Assembly (NCBI RefSeq): GCF_002443255.2 | Contig: NW_019211454.1 | Location: 5,737,858 to 5,801,857 of the forward strand | Reading direction: 5' to 3' | Source: Varroa destructor | Lineage: Eukaryota; Arthropoda; Arachnida; Mesostigmata; Varroidae | Length of the DNA stretch: 64,000 bases | Shown: piece after piece, positions 36,034 through 47,970 of the stretch | Layout of the letters: each line of letters starts with the position of its first letter | Numbering within the stretch: the stretch's first letter is position 1 | Program-made: the position numbers and the translations under genes | The notes under the pieces: generated by a model | The model's database searches: none | Seen by the model: only the letters and a program-made list of their open reading frames with translations | What the model was told of the DNA's origin: nothing

Positions 36034-39000
36034 TACGATGGGGGGTCTCTATCCTTCTGTTTATATCGTGGCCATGGCAGCCATCGGTGAAAGACCCATT
36101 CTTTTTTCTGGGTTGCCGGCCCAGCAGTGCAACCATTATAATACAATATACAACACACTTGTTATCCTTTTTGACCCTGTTTTGTGGGGGACCCCTATAA
36201 TATAAACCCTATTTATATTCCTTACGAAGAAAGCTGTCTGCAGAGTGGGTGACCGGACCAAGTGTGACGTTCGCAAAGACGGAGCCAGAGCGCCCTGACT
36301 AACCCATTGCAGTTACGGGAGACACCACGAGAATCAGCGAATCCTATTAGAGCGTCACTTAGAGTAACTTAGCCTAATATATGCCCGTAAGGATGTGTCT
36401 GTATAAAAGTGCGTATATGTAAAAAGCAGCTCATAGGAAAAAGACTATTTGTTAAAAAGAAGGATAATGATGAAACTTGGAACAATGAATCTGAGAGATA
36501 TTATTGTCATTGAAATCTATAAAGTTTATCATGATCCATGTGTATGGGAAGGAAGGTATGAAGTTATAACTTGGCTTTTAATTAAGAAATATATTTTCAT
36601 CAACAGTATAAAACTTTTTTCAAACCGACGTAAGGCATATGACGATGGAACGCAGAGTACTCTATTTTAACTGATCCCAAAAACTGGCTCTAAATATTAC
36701 GGAAAATTATTATATAAATACTCAAGAGCGTTCAACGTATGCTAGCAAGAAGGATTGCCTCGAGAGGCTGATTATACGAGCTCATGAAATGTCACGCCAA
36801 ATTTAAAATAGCAAAAAAATCATATTTAGCTTAAAGAATCTCAGCAGCAGCAATAGAAAGACGCCATTTTGAATGTTACTGCGAAGAGAAAAAGCTAAGC
36901 CGTACCAATATGAACACGATAGGGATTAGCCATTCACCAGCTGTGTCCCCACTAGTAATTTTTCACCTCCGCAGCAACTTATGGGGTGCTCCGACAACTT
37001 TCTCCGCTTTTCAAGTATACTTACCGCCCCGTCAATTTAAACAACGTAATGCCTCATTAAAAAGAATAACGAATGGATGATTATTGACGAGCAAAACTGT
37101 GTAACGATCATAGCTTTTAACGATGTACAGCCCTCTTTTTTGCAGGCTCTTTTTCTCATCCCACTGTCGTAATCCACTCAGCGATTTGCTTCATTAAAAG
37201 CACACGGGGCAAAGGGCGTGTCACGTTTAATATCGCCACTGATCTACGAGAACAGGTTAAATAGACTTCGATTATATCTCCACCATAGCGTCTTTGAGCG
37301 TATCTACCAAATGTTCAAAAATTCAGCGCTAAAGTGGGTTAAAACCAGTAAGCTAGGTATATTTTAAGGAGACGTTGGCCCCATAGCGTTCCAATGATGT
37401 CCCGTCGTTGTTTTTTTTTGCTTAACCTAGACATGTCCATGTTGTTCAGGTATTTTGAATGTCGTCAATTTTTTACCCGTCGATCAAAAGTAGCTATATT
37501 ACAGTATATTATTATAGTTTAACTGCAACTTGTTAACTTGGTTTATCCTGGACATCGATAACGACTTAGCTAAACCACTATTTGATCCAAACTACCACAA
37601 TACAGTGAAATTACGTAATAGTTTGTATTGTTGTAAGAATTTGTATTGTCTGACTATTTATTGATGGACGATTGATTTCTAGGGTCTATTAAGAGACAAG
37701 AAAGTTTTCATTAGAAGAAAATTCAACGTACCGCCTAAAGAACGAAAGGCTTTGACCGACCCGAACAGAGCATTGTATTTCCATAATCGATCGTATAATC
37801 TTGTGGCCTGTCGTATACTTTAGGCAAACTCATTGAATCCAATTGGAATCGCAGTCTAGTTCCAGCCCTAATTCAGTCTACACTTATACTAGGCGTATAA
37901 AGCTACCATAATATCGATAACTCCATTTTCTCAATTTAGAACCTTTAATAGTAACCACGCTAATTAATAGAGATATTACTAATAATTTTTGTAGAAAAAA
38001 GGTCCATAGTTCTATCGGTCCTGACTTTGCGTTATGTAATACAGGTTTCTGTGATTTATTTGTACAATCATTATAAAGGACGGTGATCTTAGTCGATAAC
38101 GATGATCGAACTCTTCCGTTGCCGTATAAACCAAGAACGTTGATAATTTGAGTCATTTTTAACACATTTGACAGGGAATGACGATTCTACATTGGCGCAA
38201 CTACTACCCCAATGGAGCTCGATTTCATGTCTACGAACGCGTCCATTAAATGCAATCATGACTATACCGTAGCATACTAAATTTCAAACGCGGAGACGAG
38301 TAATTGTTTATCTTTTTTCAATCGTCTCGCGCAAATGGGCTTGGCATCGTTACGTGTAGCTGCGGGCCTTTGTCACCCTATTTCCGTCATCAGTTTTCCA
38401 TCCCTGTTTGGCCTTCTGACAAGTTCGTTTAACTTATCATTGAAGCAATGACAACACAAAGCCAGCGGAGAGAGACTCCCAACGTCGATCTATTTGTCAA
38501 AACCGACTTATTCGGGATAATGCGTGCATCGCGGGTTAAAAAAGCCAGTTTCAGCAAGTGCCCGTACTGGCTCCATTGATTCATCATGACAGCTACATCC
38601 CAGCTGAAGAATACACGCGTGCCAGGACTACCGTCCTTAGCACTCCTAGCGCATTCTCTTAAAGATGCTTCCCGTCACATCAACTGGGCGAAGTAAGAAG
38701 ACACTTTGATCCATTGCAGGATTTCAAAACTCAATCAAAATCTAGTGCGTGCGGTAACATGACTAGGTGGATATGTTCGATAGCAGAACAGTAATCGGCT
38801 CAGATCAGTCAACAGTATGTGGACAAGATTTCAACGACACCTTGACGCGAGCAGATAACGGGAACTTATTAAGTCAGTCACAGCATATATGAACTCCTGC
38901 ATGCATCTCATTAGAGTTATAGCGAACCCTAATCCACATATCTATAGGTCGTCAAAGGAAAGATCCAATTTCTGTCACTATAGGATTTAGCCAATGTGTA

Positions 39001-39150
39001 TGCCATCATTACTATTGCCATATACTTTCCTAGCATATTTTGCTGGTATGCATCTACGATAAACAGCCCTCAATGCGCACACTTGAAGGATTGTCTCGTT
39101 TGTGCTGTAGCTAGTTGTCTTATTATCGATAAATGGCTGGACAGCGAAGA
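36034..39150. other. Gene-free stretch
   Basis: About 3.1 kb of mostly A/T-rich spacer. Frames at 36449-36670 (plus) and 38165-37884 (minus) are unsupported. Confidence 0.35.
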
Positions 39151-40340
39151 CAGCCATTCTTGAGGGTAAAGAGAGCTCCTGAGGTCGTCTTCCTGCGCCG
39201 GGTTGTCGCTTCGTATCGCCGGTTGATAGCTTGGTCTGTCATCTACTAGTAGTCAATAGGATGCCGATCATTTTCTATGGTCTAAGTTTTGTCGATGGCC
39301 TAGTCTTCACCAGACTTTTCTGTTGACGCTTCGCTTCGATCTGATTAGTTCTCAGTGTTTCCGTCGCCTCCGGCTTTTTTTTGACTTTTCCTCTCGCGCT
39401 TTGTTCCATTCTGCTTGGCCTTCCACAGGCCTCCAGGGGAAAAAAGGAGGATCTGGAGCAACCTTCGTATGAAGCGATCATGGTGATCGCCTGCAATAGC
39501 AGATCGCCTCCCGGGTACGCAGATCGCGGAAACGCGGCTTGCCTTCGCTTTTTTTTTGGCCTTTTTAGCCAGACCCACTCTCTTCTTCATACTTCACCCT
39601 ATGAGTCTTTCTCGTTCGGGTCACTGCCTTTATTCTAGCCAGCTCTGTTCTGCTAGTGTCCTTAGTTGGCGCCGTTGCTACCGCCGCTGTTCTTCCTGCT
39701 AAATCGACTGTAAGGAGTTCAGATTAATGACACGCCTACCCTCCGAAGCTTCGTGAAGGCTGGATGCTCACTTGCTTGCTTGCTGGCCTTCGGCGGCTCA
39801 GACGCCGGCGTTCGTTCCTAGCTTGGTACTTCTACTAGCAACTAGCTAACCCACTGATCGCTGACATTCATCACGTTTTTCGTTTTACGAAAAAAGGGGT
39901 GAAAGAGAGCGAGGTGACGAGCGGCCGGCAGACGAACGGGGCAAAAGCGAATAAGGGTAAAAAAATGCTTAGTCTGCTTTGAATCTCTGTCCAGCCATCG
40001 CCCGCCCGCGCAAGATAAAGGATAGAAAGAGTATGATGACCTTGAACCGGCAAGCGGCAGTAAAACTGATCCCCGGGGTAAGGAGGCGTAAGTCGGAGAT
40101 TGAGGTTGCAAGGCGGCCATAAGATGAAAAACTATCATCGAGAACATCGAAGTGAACGGGATGTCGGATTGGGAGGTTGTTATTAGAATAGAGCGTTGTG
40201 GCTCAGCAAATTGGAATGACTGTCCGCTCTAACTACCTAACTTTTGGCGAAAGGGGAATACCAAAGGAAAAAGAAGCGGTTAGATGAAAAGTAGCAGTTG
40301 AATGACTTAGCAGGAGGGGCGATACGACCAACCCGGTCCA
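39151..40340. other. GC-elevated island
   Basis: GC is visibly higher than in the flanks, with open frames on both strands over the same bases (39381-39638 plus, 39590-39275 minus, 40147-39842 minus). Both strands being open fits composition rather than coding. It contains strand-biased pyrimidine stretches and a short CTTG repeat (39771-39784). Likely promoter/UTR-type DNA or an unrecognised repeat family. Confidence 0.3.
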
Positions 40341-40682
40341 GAAAGTGGATCTAATGTTTGAGCTTTAGCAAAATATGGTCCATACAAGATTAGAATCGTA
40401 GAGGAAATTTACTGAGCTTCACAGGTATAGTAGTGGGGCTTACCTTTGCTTGTTCTTGTCTGTTTGTTCCTGAATAGCTTAGCACCTGATAGACACGTGT
40501 TTCAAATTTTAGGGAATTTATCAGTCGTCATATTTTTTAGCGGATCATAACTTTCTAAAAGTTCTTTAATTTAAGGGTAAAACTAATTGAAAACAACGAG
40601 TGAACCCAAATTAATTTGAAAAAAATGTGTTTTTTTTTATCGGAAATATAAAAATGTAGCGGAACCACAAAAATAATATCGC
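40341..40682. other. A/T-rich spacer
   Basis: Nothing recognised. Confidence 0.35.
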
Positions 40683-41560
40683 AAGGAGCTTCAAGCATAT
40701 CCACCTAGGCAACGTGCAATTACTTGGATAATAAATAAATAAATTTGAAACAGATGCAGCTCTTTAGAAATTCATATACAATATTCCGAAAGACCAAATA
40801 CGTCAACGAGCTTCGTCAGCCAAAAGAAGACAAAAATAACAATAAGATAGGCCAGCAATCTGTAGGACAATCAGGCCGTGGGCCTGAGATAAGAAAATCA
40901 AGTGTCCATCGCATTTTAAGGTTTTGCTGATGAGTTACATTTTCAGAACAGTATACGTTGTCAATGAAGGTGATCCGAACCGAATAAGAAACGATTTTGC
41001 GAATGAAATTTAGAGAAATGTGACCAGGATGCACCGTTTCCGGAGGAGATTATGTACAGCGTTTACTTATATTCAGAAAAAATGGCACAATTAAGCGGTG
41101 TAATTGCGCCTATAGGGTAACCGTAAATCCACATTTTGTTTAGGAATGGCGTGTAAATTTACCAAGAGTTAATGAAGTGCAGCAATTCAAGCAAAGGATT
41201 TAATTGAACAATTTTTTAACACTACAATGACTTATGCCGGTTACTGAAATAAACTGCGAAAACCTTTTTTACCACGTATTCTATAGGAGCTCAATGAAGA
41301 TGGCAAACTTCATTTGTAGCAGGGCGAAGCACCTTTACACTATCGTCGTGATCCACGAGCATATCCTGATGTGAACCTTCCCAACAGGTAAGTTAGACAA
41401 CGAGGTCCCAGAAAATACTCTGCTCGTTTCCCGGACCTGACACCAATTGGCTTCTTTCATGGGGATACCTTCAAAATGAAGTCTACGCTAGAAAACTGAC
41501 GACATCGCTAGATTTGAGAACGCGATTGAATGAAAGTATGTCACGACACTAAATATTTTT
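40683..41560 (+). mobile_element. Dead mariner-superfamily transposase, DUF4817-type
   Basis: Frame-switching plus-strand translation recovers an arthropod-type DDE transposase whose N-terminus is usually annotated DUF4817/HTH. In order: AYPPRQRAITWIINK (about 40697-40741); then IRKSSVHRIL (about 40890-40920), the helix-turn-helix end; then VNEGDPNR (40960-40983). Next is CDQDAPFPEEIMYS, at the position where the family has a phenylalanine-proline block before the first Asp. Then QGEAPLHYRRDPRAYPD, where the family has QQDGAP.HY.R.VR..LD, and RGPRKYSARFPDLTPIGFF, where the family has RGPI.WP.RSPDLTPLDFF. Both later catalytic acids are altered (QDG to QGE; LTPLD to LTPIG), and frameshifts and stops are frequent. 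It is an old, inactive copy; its ends were not determined. Confidence 0.75.
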
Positions 41561-41967
41561 TAAAGTTTATGCATCAATAGCGTGCCGTTCTTTGATTAGG
41601 ACAGTAGTATTTTTCAATGTCTACGGTAGAAGAAAAGTAAAAGTTTTCTAAGGACCACAAAGAAAAACTTTCAGAATAAATTACATAGAGTTTTGTCGAT
41701 AGCCAAGAAATTCAAACTAGATTCTCGTTGCTGATGTTTACAATACGGTTACGGAAAGCGTTCTCAAGCCAGCCGAAGCGTTGGTATTAATATAATGAAG
41801 CGTTTGTCAAGACGACAGGCAAAGAAACAACGAACTTTCCTTAAAATAACTATGTAGTAACTCAAAAAAACCTTTGCCAGCCCAAAATGCACCAATCCTT
41901 CCTTTACCTAGGTGCCATCTCGAATGCACAGGCTCATCCATGATTCTCATTAACATCGCGCTCTCAC
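41561..41967. other. Spacer or intron of the minus-strand candidate
   Basis: No open block recognised. If the minus-strand exons at 42.0-42.4 kb are real, this would be the start of their next intron. Confidence 0.3.
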
Positions 41968-42148
41968 CTTTAAGGCCGTAGCGTCCCCGAAGGCCCGTAC
42001 ACGGTCACATACACAGCTGCTTAAAACATTGAGCCGATACGCAGAGTCGGAATGGATTTGCATTTCTTGGTACTCGAAATTATACTCAAATGGACCTTTC
42101 TCAACCGTAAGTACGCCCGGGTTTAAGGCATTGACTCTTATACGCATC
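41968..42148 (-). CDS. Candidate exon B of small-intron gene, unknown
   Basis: A minus-strand block of 181 bases lies between a good acceptor (GGACATTTCCTAG, exon start 42148) and a donor (AAG then GTGAGA at 41967). It encodes MRIRVNALNPGVLTVEK, then GPFEYNFEYQEMQIH, and ends RAFGDATALK in phase 0. The GPFEYNFEYQEMQIH run has the same length and a broadly similar pattern to the strand of alpha-carbonic-anhydrase-like proteins that begins GPL and ends in His. The zinc-ligand His pair is not present and the following residues diverge, so I do not assign that family. It joins the block at 42199-42425 in frame across a 50-bp gap. Confidence 0.35.
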
Positions 42149-42198
42149 CTAGGAAATGTCCATCTATTTATTGAATCGTTGGAGTGAAAACAGTCTAC
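42149..42198 (-). other. Candidate 50-bp intron, phase 2
   Basis: The donor is AG then GTAGAC and the acceptor is TTTCCTAG. Removing it completes an arginine codon (AG + G) and keeps the frame open. It contains an in-frame TAG if not removed. Fifty bases is near the lower limit for arthropod introns. Confidence 0.35.
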
Positions 42199-42425
42199 CT
42201 ATGAATGTAAAATAATGATATTGTGTTTCTTCTAATATACAATACATGTAGAATCGATTCTCTGAGATGTACTATGTAGAGCTCGCTCAGAATTCTGGCG
42301 TCATCACTTCGTTCTAATTCTCGATAATGCCACGTAATTTGCGCGAATACCTTCCGATCCCCATACAACAATGAACCCTTGAAACAAGAAGAGGCCATCA
42401 AAATGGCTTTACGTATTGTGAACAG
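42199..42425 (-). CDS. Candidate exon A of small-intron gene, unknown
   Basis: A minus-strand block of 227 bases is entered at an acceptor-like GCATGTAG (exon start 42425) in phase 0 and leaves in phase 2. It encodes LFTIRKAILMASSCFKGS, YGDRKVFAQITWHYRELE, then SDDARILSELYIVHL and ends SLFYIHR. Together with the exon at 41968-42148 it gives about 135 residues with no stop. The family is not recognised. The acceptor is poor in pyrimidines, so the true 5' boundary is uncertain; the frame-preserving join is the main support. Confidence 0.3.
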
Positions 42426-42722
42426 CTACATGCGCCCATCAAATGCTCATCGAGGTTTCCTTCGCAGCTGGTCGATAGCAACGGTTTATGATGCTCGTTT
42501 CGTAAACTAGGACAAGCTGGAGATAAGCATCGATTACTCTGGCAATGAAGCATATTAGAAATTTTACCGGAATAAACTGTACTCGGCGGCTTTAGGTAAA
42601 TGCATCTGTTTTCTGCGCTAAAAGGAGTTTAGAGGGAGTCTCTTAACGATGAATGTTAGGTCTATAAACATGCAACTAATCTCACTCATAACAGTTACTT
42701 CATTTTAATGAGTCTATAAGGG
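42426..42722. other. Spacer between opposed exon candidates
   Basis: No gene recognised; the right half is T-rich and leads into the poly-T/AG site at 42723-42744. Confidence 0.35.
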
Positions 42723-42744
42723 TTTTTTCTTTTTTTTTTTTTAG
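42723..42744 (+). promoter_or_regulatory. Strong polypyrimidine tract and 3' splice site
   Basis: A 20-base almost pure T run with one C, immediately followed by AG, is an ideal plus-strand acceptor. The long open frame begins right after it. A plain homopolymer expansion is the alternative. Confidence 0.4.
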
Positions 42745-43220
42745 ATCAAAATCAGGCACTTGTGCTCGTCGGCCGGAGTTTTTTGGGGGGGGGGGGGGTG
42801 ATCTTGCGACGAGAAATCGGCAGGCACTCGCCGCTGCCCCGAGCTAACGATGAATCGACAACTTGTCAATCAGCTACAAAACGAATTGATCGAAACACAG
42901 AGACGGCAAAACCGACGCGACGTGTCTCCTGTTCCCGGCAAGCTGTAGCTGTGAGAGAAATGAGGAAAGAAGTTCAGGTACGAACTCTGCTAAAAGCCAG
43001 ACTGCCCAGAAGAAGGCTTCAGCCTAAGGATGGAGACCGAAGTAGTGATGGACAGAGGCAGCTCGAAAATACGCGCACGATTTCATTCGCTAGCGTTAAC
43101 AGCGCGCCTCGGCTTGGCGTTTCGAGCAAAGAGTCTTCGTCAGAAAGCGATGAGGAGCCGTCTTTCGTAACGTTCAATATTCAGCCGTTGCTTATGCGAA
43201 AACAAAAGCGACGAAGCTGA
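42745..43220 (+). CDS. Candidate plus-strand exon, basic/Ser-rich protein
   Basis: The frame is open from the acceptor at 42744 (entering with two bases of a split codon, then QNQALVLVGRSFLG) for about 158 codons to a TGA at 43218-43220. It encodes a basic, arginine-rich middle (RTLLKARLPRRRLQPKDGD) and a serine/acid cluster typical of casein-kinase-2 sites (SSKESSSESDEEPSF), then IQPLLMRKQKRRS. Past the TGA the same frame continues as a Ser/Ala-rich stretch to a second stop near 43294, so a stop mutation or later splice is possible. A donor (TTCAG then GTACGA) at 42978 offers an exon of 233 bases instead. The run of 14 G inside the frame (42785-42798) is length-unstable and would shift it. 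No family is recognised. Confidence 0.3.
42785..42798. repeat. Poly-G tract (14)
   Basis: An uninterrupted run of 14 G residues within the open frame at 42745-43220. It is rare in A/T-leaning DNA and prone to slippage or assembly error. Confidence 0.9.
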
Positions 43221-45999
43221 TCGAGGACGTCAGCTGAGCGATCAAGCACTTCGAGCGACGATTCAAATGCAGCTCATGCGTCAGCATTTGAGTAGACGAT
43301 GACCACAAAAAAAGTTACACGTTTTTCTTGGAGAGGTTTTTCAAGTGTTTTTTTTTGTCATAGCTATGCACATACGTATGATTCGATGACTACCTGGCTG
43401 TATAATTTGAGCAAGACGGTTCACAGCAGAAGACTGACAACGGAATATTATGAACTAATACAGCAACGTGACATATACGATTGAGTACGAGATAGTATAT
43501 GTATGGTATCTTGTTCACTCGCAACTTATTCTAATTTAGTGCACTCACAAAAAGGGCCACTGATTGTTTTTATTTTAATTTGATCAGATTTTGGTCAGGA
43601 GCTGAAACTTTTTAACATTAATGTATTTGTTTTAATGTGCTTGGCAACTTCCACTATTTTGGAACGTTTACACACGTTACACCGTTTTATAAATGTTATC
43701 CAAACATAACTGCGTACTAAATCAATTCCAGGAACTCTTGGTTTGAGCTAGGTACTAAGCTTCATCTGGGAACTGAAACGAAGGTTCAGCTTATTAGTGA
43801 CATACTTCTCGTCGCCGCCGTGGCTTTCGTCACGTTTTTCAACGACATCTTCCGAACTTTAATCGCTGCCTATTTGTGTATAAGATAAAGGCACTGTCTT
43901 CTGGTGAAGCTGTTGCTTCACTAAAATACTCCCTCTCAATGAGATAGTAGAAATAGGCCTGTAAATTACAAAGTCTATCAGAGTATAATATTAGATATTA
44001 GTATTAGACGATATCCAAGATCTTCTCTACAACAGCTGGAGACTTACAAACGTTGAAAGCTGATTAGAAAAGACTTAAGTAAAAGCCGACAGCCTTTACG
44101 TGAAATGACAACGCCAATACGATGAAGATGTAACTGTACTGACTGGTCGTTAAGTTTCTAGTCAATTTCTATTTTTTTTTTTTTTCTTTCATAAAATTGC
44201 CCTCGATGCGTCTTTTATATATAAAACGATACCCTGTTAATGAAGGAAAATTACTGCACACTAACCGTAGAGGCATATCTCGCGAGTTGAACGTCAGTAT
44301 TTTTACAGCTTTTGGTAGTGTCGATAACGAGGTTACCGCAAATTACATATAAAGTTAGTTATAGGCTTTGGAGCGTTTACATGGATCCCTTGCGTACAGT
44401 TTGTCTATGGCTCCAGAAGGTCCATCCGATTGTCTGCATAGTTACGGCTTACGCGCGGTGTGACCATATGTCCTTGTCTTGTTTCCGCAGTATATGTGCT
44501 TACCGAGAGCTTATAGAGTCGCCTAAAAGCTTCTATATTTCGTCGAAGGTACTTTTTCGTAAGGTTTTATTTCGTTCTTGTCTCATTGTGCAAGATATAC
44601 AAGTACGCTGATTCGCTAATACGTAACACTAAAGATACGCTTTATATTGATCCCCATACACAGTATATATATCTATATATAAGAAAATTTATGTGAAGTG
44701 CTTGCGCACATAAGTGGGATCGGGCGTGAAGATTGTAACCAAATGGTTAGTTTTTATTATTAGAACTACACAGTGAGTAGTTCTGTAACATTACGATATC
44801 AGAAAGTGAGAATAGTTTGGGTAAAAATTCCCAATTTGTCGGTCCTACATGGGAATTTATGTTTTTCATAATTGAAAAAGTACACCTTAATTGTGCAATT
44901 ACAGACAAAGCTTTTTACTTTTAATTTTTACAGTTATAGCTTTTCTTCCTTTAATAAGTTACAGTCGCCACATTGACCGTTTGTATTGACATTTAAAGAT
45001 TATCCGCGGAGTAGCTTAGCCATCTGCCAAGTGTTCAGAGGAGAAACTGCTAATGATTTGAAGTTCAGACGATAGTTATAACAAAGATTTTGGCGATTTA
45101 AAGGCTAACAAAGAACTAAAGCGTTTTAGAATATGCCGCTCCGTTTATGGCGATGCGTGGATCCTGTTCCAGCAAATGCTGCAATATTGGGTGCCGCCAT
45201 AGTTCGATTTCCCAGCACTCAGTTCCAAAGTGTTTCAAAGCAGTTGGAGATAGATAGGACCTAGTAAATATATGAGGCCATCTCCACAGAATAATACGCG
45301 TATCATAGATATCATAATCGGATCAACCATCATCTTGTGCGATCGATGGTGGAAAAAAATATTTAGAGCAGGAAAATCTCTGCTAAAACGGTGACAGAGC
45401 TGTATGATTATTAATTGTTGTTGCAGAATGTTGAACGTAAATGGTAAAAACGTTCATATTGTTTTTAACAGCTGGAAGAGATGCAGCCATGTCCAAAAAG
45501 TCGACGTTAATTTCTATGGTAACAAAGTGAATTGTAGATCAAACCCTAATACGATACTCATAAACGACCCTTGAAAAATCGAAAATTTACTTCACTAGCA
45601 TCGATTGTTTTATTTATATGATTATTTTTTTTATCCTATAGATGTCGAAAGCGTATCCAAACAACTCTCCGTAGCTCTTAAATGATTTATCTGATTTTAG
45701 AACAAACAGCATCTCCTGCGTTCATTTATCAATGGAAGCACACTTACGTCTTAGAGACAACTACTGCAAATAAAGATCAGACAACAACTCTAATAGGATA
45801 GGAAATTATCTTTTGGTTTGGTTCCATCTGACAGGAATCAATAAGCGTTAGGTGCCTCATTACAGAAGTTTAGCCAAATGACTTTCATTTTGTCAAATGG
45901 AAGACACCAGGTCATAAAATCAATGTTTAATAGGAAAAAACAATAGGGAAAAAATATTCTAAAAAAGGTCTGATAGTATGGCAGCAGTTGTCGATGGAT
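43221..45999. other. Gene-free stretch
   Basis: Mostly A/T-rich, with a T tract near 44173-44185. A short perfect inverted repeat AGAACTAC/GTAGTTCT lies at 44762-44784. The frame at 44312-44611 is unsupported. Confidence 0.35.
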
Positions 46000-46777
46000 G
46001 GACACGAGACGCCGTATCATAGGCCATTATGGCCACACATGCATGTGAATCGCGGCCTATTTCTGCCCCAGAGGGAGCTGTGGAGGCTTTCTACTGTATT
46101 GCACACATTTACTCCCCAGAGTTTTGAGTGCAACTTTTTTTTTGGACGTAAGTGACACAAATGCTATTACATTTATCCTAGGCGTCTAATAATTTTGCCT
46201 ACTATTTCCCCAGGAACTACTCTCCATTTTACCTTCCTATTTACTAAATCATCCCATATGCGAATCATGAGGTTAAAACGGGGGTCATTCCAAGAGGGGG
46301 CCATTCGGGTTACATCGCTAAGTATCGGTCCCAGTGCGAGGCACCAGTTGCTATGTTACTTTCTCTCAGTTGTTGTCAAAGGCTCCTAGAACCTTCCGGG
46401 AACATTCCCGTATATTGGACAAAATGGCCATCCGCTATACATAGTCACGAGATCCACCGTACTCAATGGTCCGTCCCAGTTCTGTCGTGAATATCTTTGA
46501 AGTTCCTTTAAGTTAAAGTGAATATGAGAAGGATACGCTGATATTAAATTAGACAAAACATTTCAGTTTTAGATAACAAAAGCTCAAGGTAACCATAGTT
46601 GATTCTCATTGTTGTCAACATGTGTGATCACATCGAGCCATCGGACCGCTTGGTCCTGCTCCGAAGCCAGTTTTCATCGTTGAACGCGATGTCCGTATCA
46701 TAACAAAATAAAAATCAGATTCAATACGATCTTTTATATTGAGAGAAATCTGGAAATGGATACCTAATATTGTTTTG
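46000..46777. other. Spacer
   Basis: Contains the palindrome GGCCATTATGGCC at about 46021-46033. Plus-strand frames at 46195-46389 and the open stretch before it lack splice or family support. Confidence 0.3.
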
Positions 46778-46978
46778 CTAGACTTCGTTCAAACGTTTGC
46801 AAGCCTCAGATTTAAACCGGTCTTCCGTAAAGAATGATGTTTCTGTCAGTGGAAATACGACCATTCTGTTACGTACGTTATCATGAAACCTTCCTGCAAG
46901 CCTGAAGTGCATGAGCTTCAATCTATGAAATGCCACCGAGTCTTTGCCATAATTGCCTGCTTTATCAAGAGATAGCAT
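46778..46978 (-). CDS. Weak terminal-exon candidate, unknown
   Basis: A minus-strand frame of 66 codons from ATG at 46978 to a stop at 46778. The chain reads MLSLDKAGNYGKDSVAFHRLK, with a basic/aromatic body (HFRLAGRFHDNVRNR) and charged end (EACKRLNEV). The frame is also open a little above the ATG. An acceptor such as CATGCACTTCAG inside it is plausible. No family is recognised and there is no partner exon. Confidence 0.2.
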   Translation of the reverse strand: MLSLDKAGNYGKDSVAFHRLKLMHFRLAGRFHDNVRNRMVVFPLTETSFFTEDRFKSEACKRLNEV

Positions 46979-47970
46979 CAGCGAGTCGAGATTACCACTA
47001 ATACCATTTTGAACCAGTTAATTACTGGTTAGTCCATTAATTCAAAGTAATTGAGTCATATATGAAAGAGCATGGATTTTATATTATTGGTAATAGTGTT
47101 AAGTCAACCCATGATCACTTGTTTATCTTTAGCGGCGCATACGGTGAAGCTCAAAGTAAGTTAGCCTCGGTATTCCATCTCTTCTCTTAGATGAATTGGT
47201 TATAATACGCCAATAGCTGCGCCAATAGACCTTCTGTCCCTATATGTTTCGTAATAGCTTGGAAGCAGACGAGAAGAGTAGATCGTAAAAACTCGTACAA
47301 AGAAATACGACTTACATATATGACCAAAAGGTTTTCAGTAATTGATTTTTTGTACTTTCATTACGTCACCGCTTTAGGGAAGTCAAGACGAAAGACTAGC
47401 TGCAATCTAAAATTTGACTTGAATTTTAAATATATATCAACACCTGTCATGTTATTACGTTTTGAGTAAATTATGAGCTCCTACTAAAATCTATGCAGGC
47501 GTTTAATAGGATTCTGAGTTTTTTTTTAATTTTCGTAAGAGCTTTTCCCTTGAGCAAGGTGCGTAGCCTGTCTATTATAATTAGAACCTGCAAATTTATA
47601 TTACTAAGATAAGCAAAACGTTCCTTAAGACCCAAACCCTATAGGTTGGCTTTGAAGCCGTATAAAAGTACTTTTATCTATTTATAGATAATTTGCTCTA
47701 GATCAGTTGAGCTAATATACCTAACTGTTTCGATAATTACATCTATTATTGAAACCTTCGATTTTCCATAAAAAATCTCTATTATATCATCATCTAGTAC
47801 TCTGACCATGTTTAGCCGTAGCTCGACTTCCTCTGGCCTTTAACAGAGCTAACTCGTGGCGTACCGGAAATGTGGCCGATCTGCTGATCCGCCTTTCTAC
47901 TCTATCCTAGCCGGTGAACAAGACAATGATCGACTTTAGATTATCGGTTAAACATGGCCCCTCGCCACCC
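46979..47970. other. A/T-rich spacer with 16-bp palindrome
   Basis: Includes the perfect palindrome ATAAAAGTACTTTTAT at 47662-47677. No gene seen. Confidence 0.4.

Noticed and set aside
41968..42148. Assignment to alpha-carbonic anhydrase or related protein from GPFEYNFEYQEMQIH
   Set aside because: Only one strand-length pattern agrees. The zinc-binding His pair and the following conserved residues are missing, so a family name would be unsupported.
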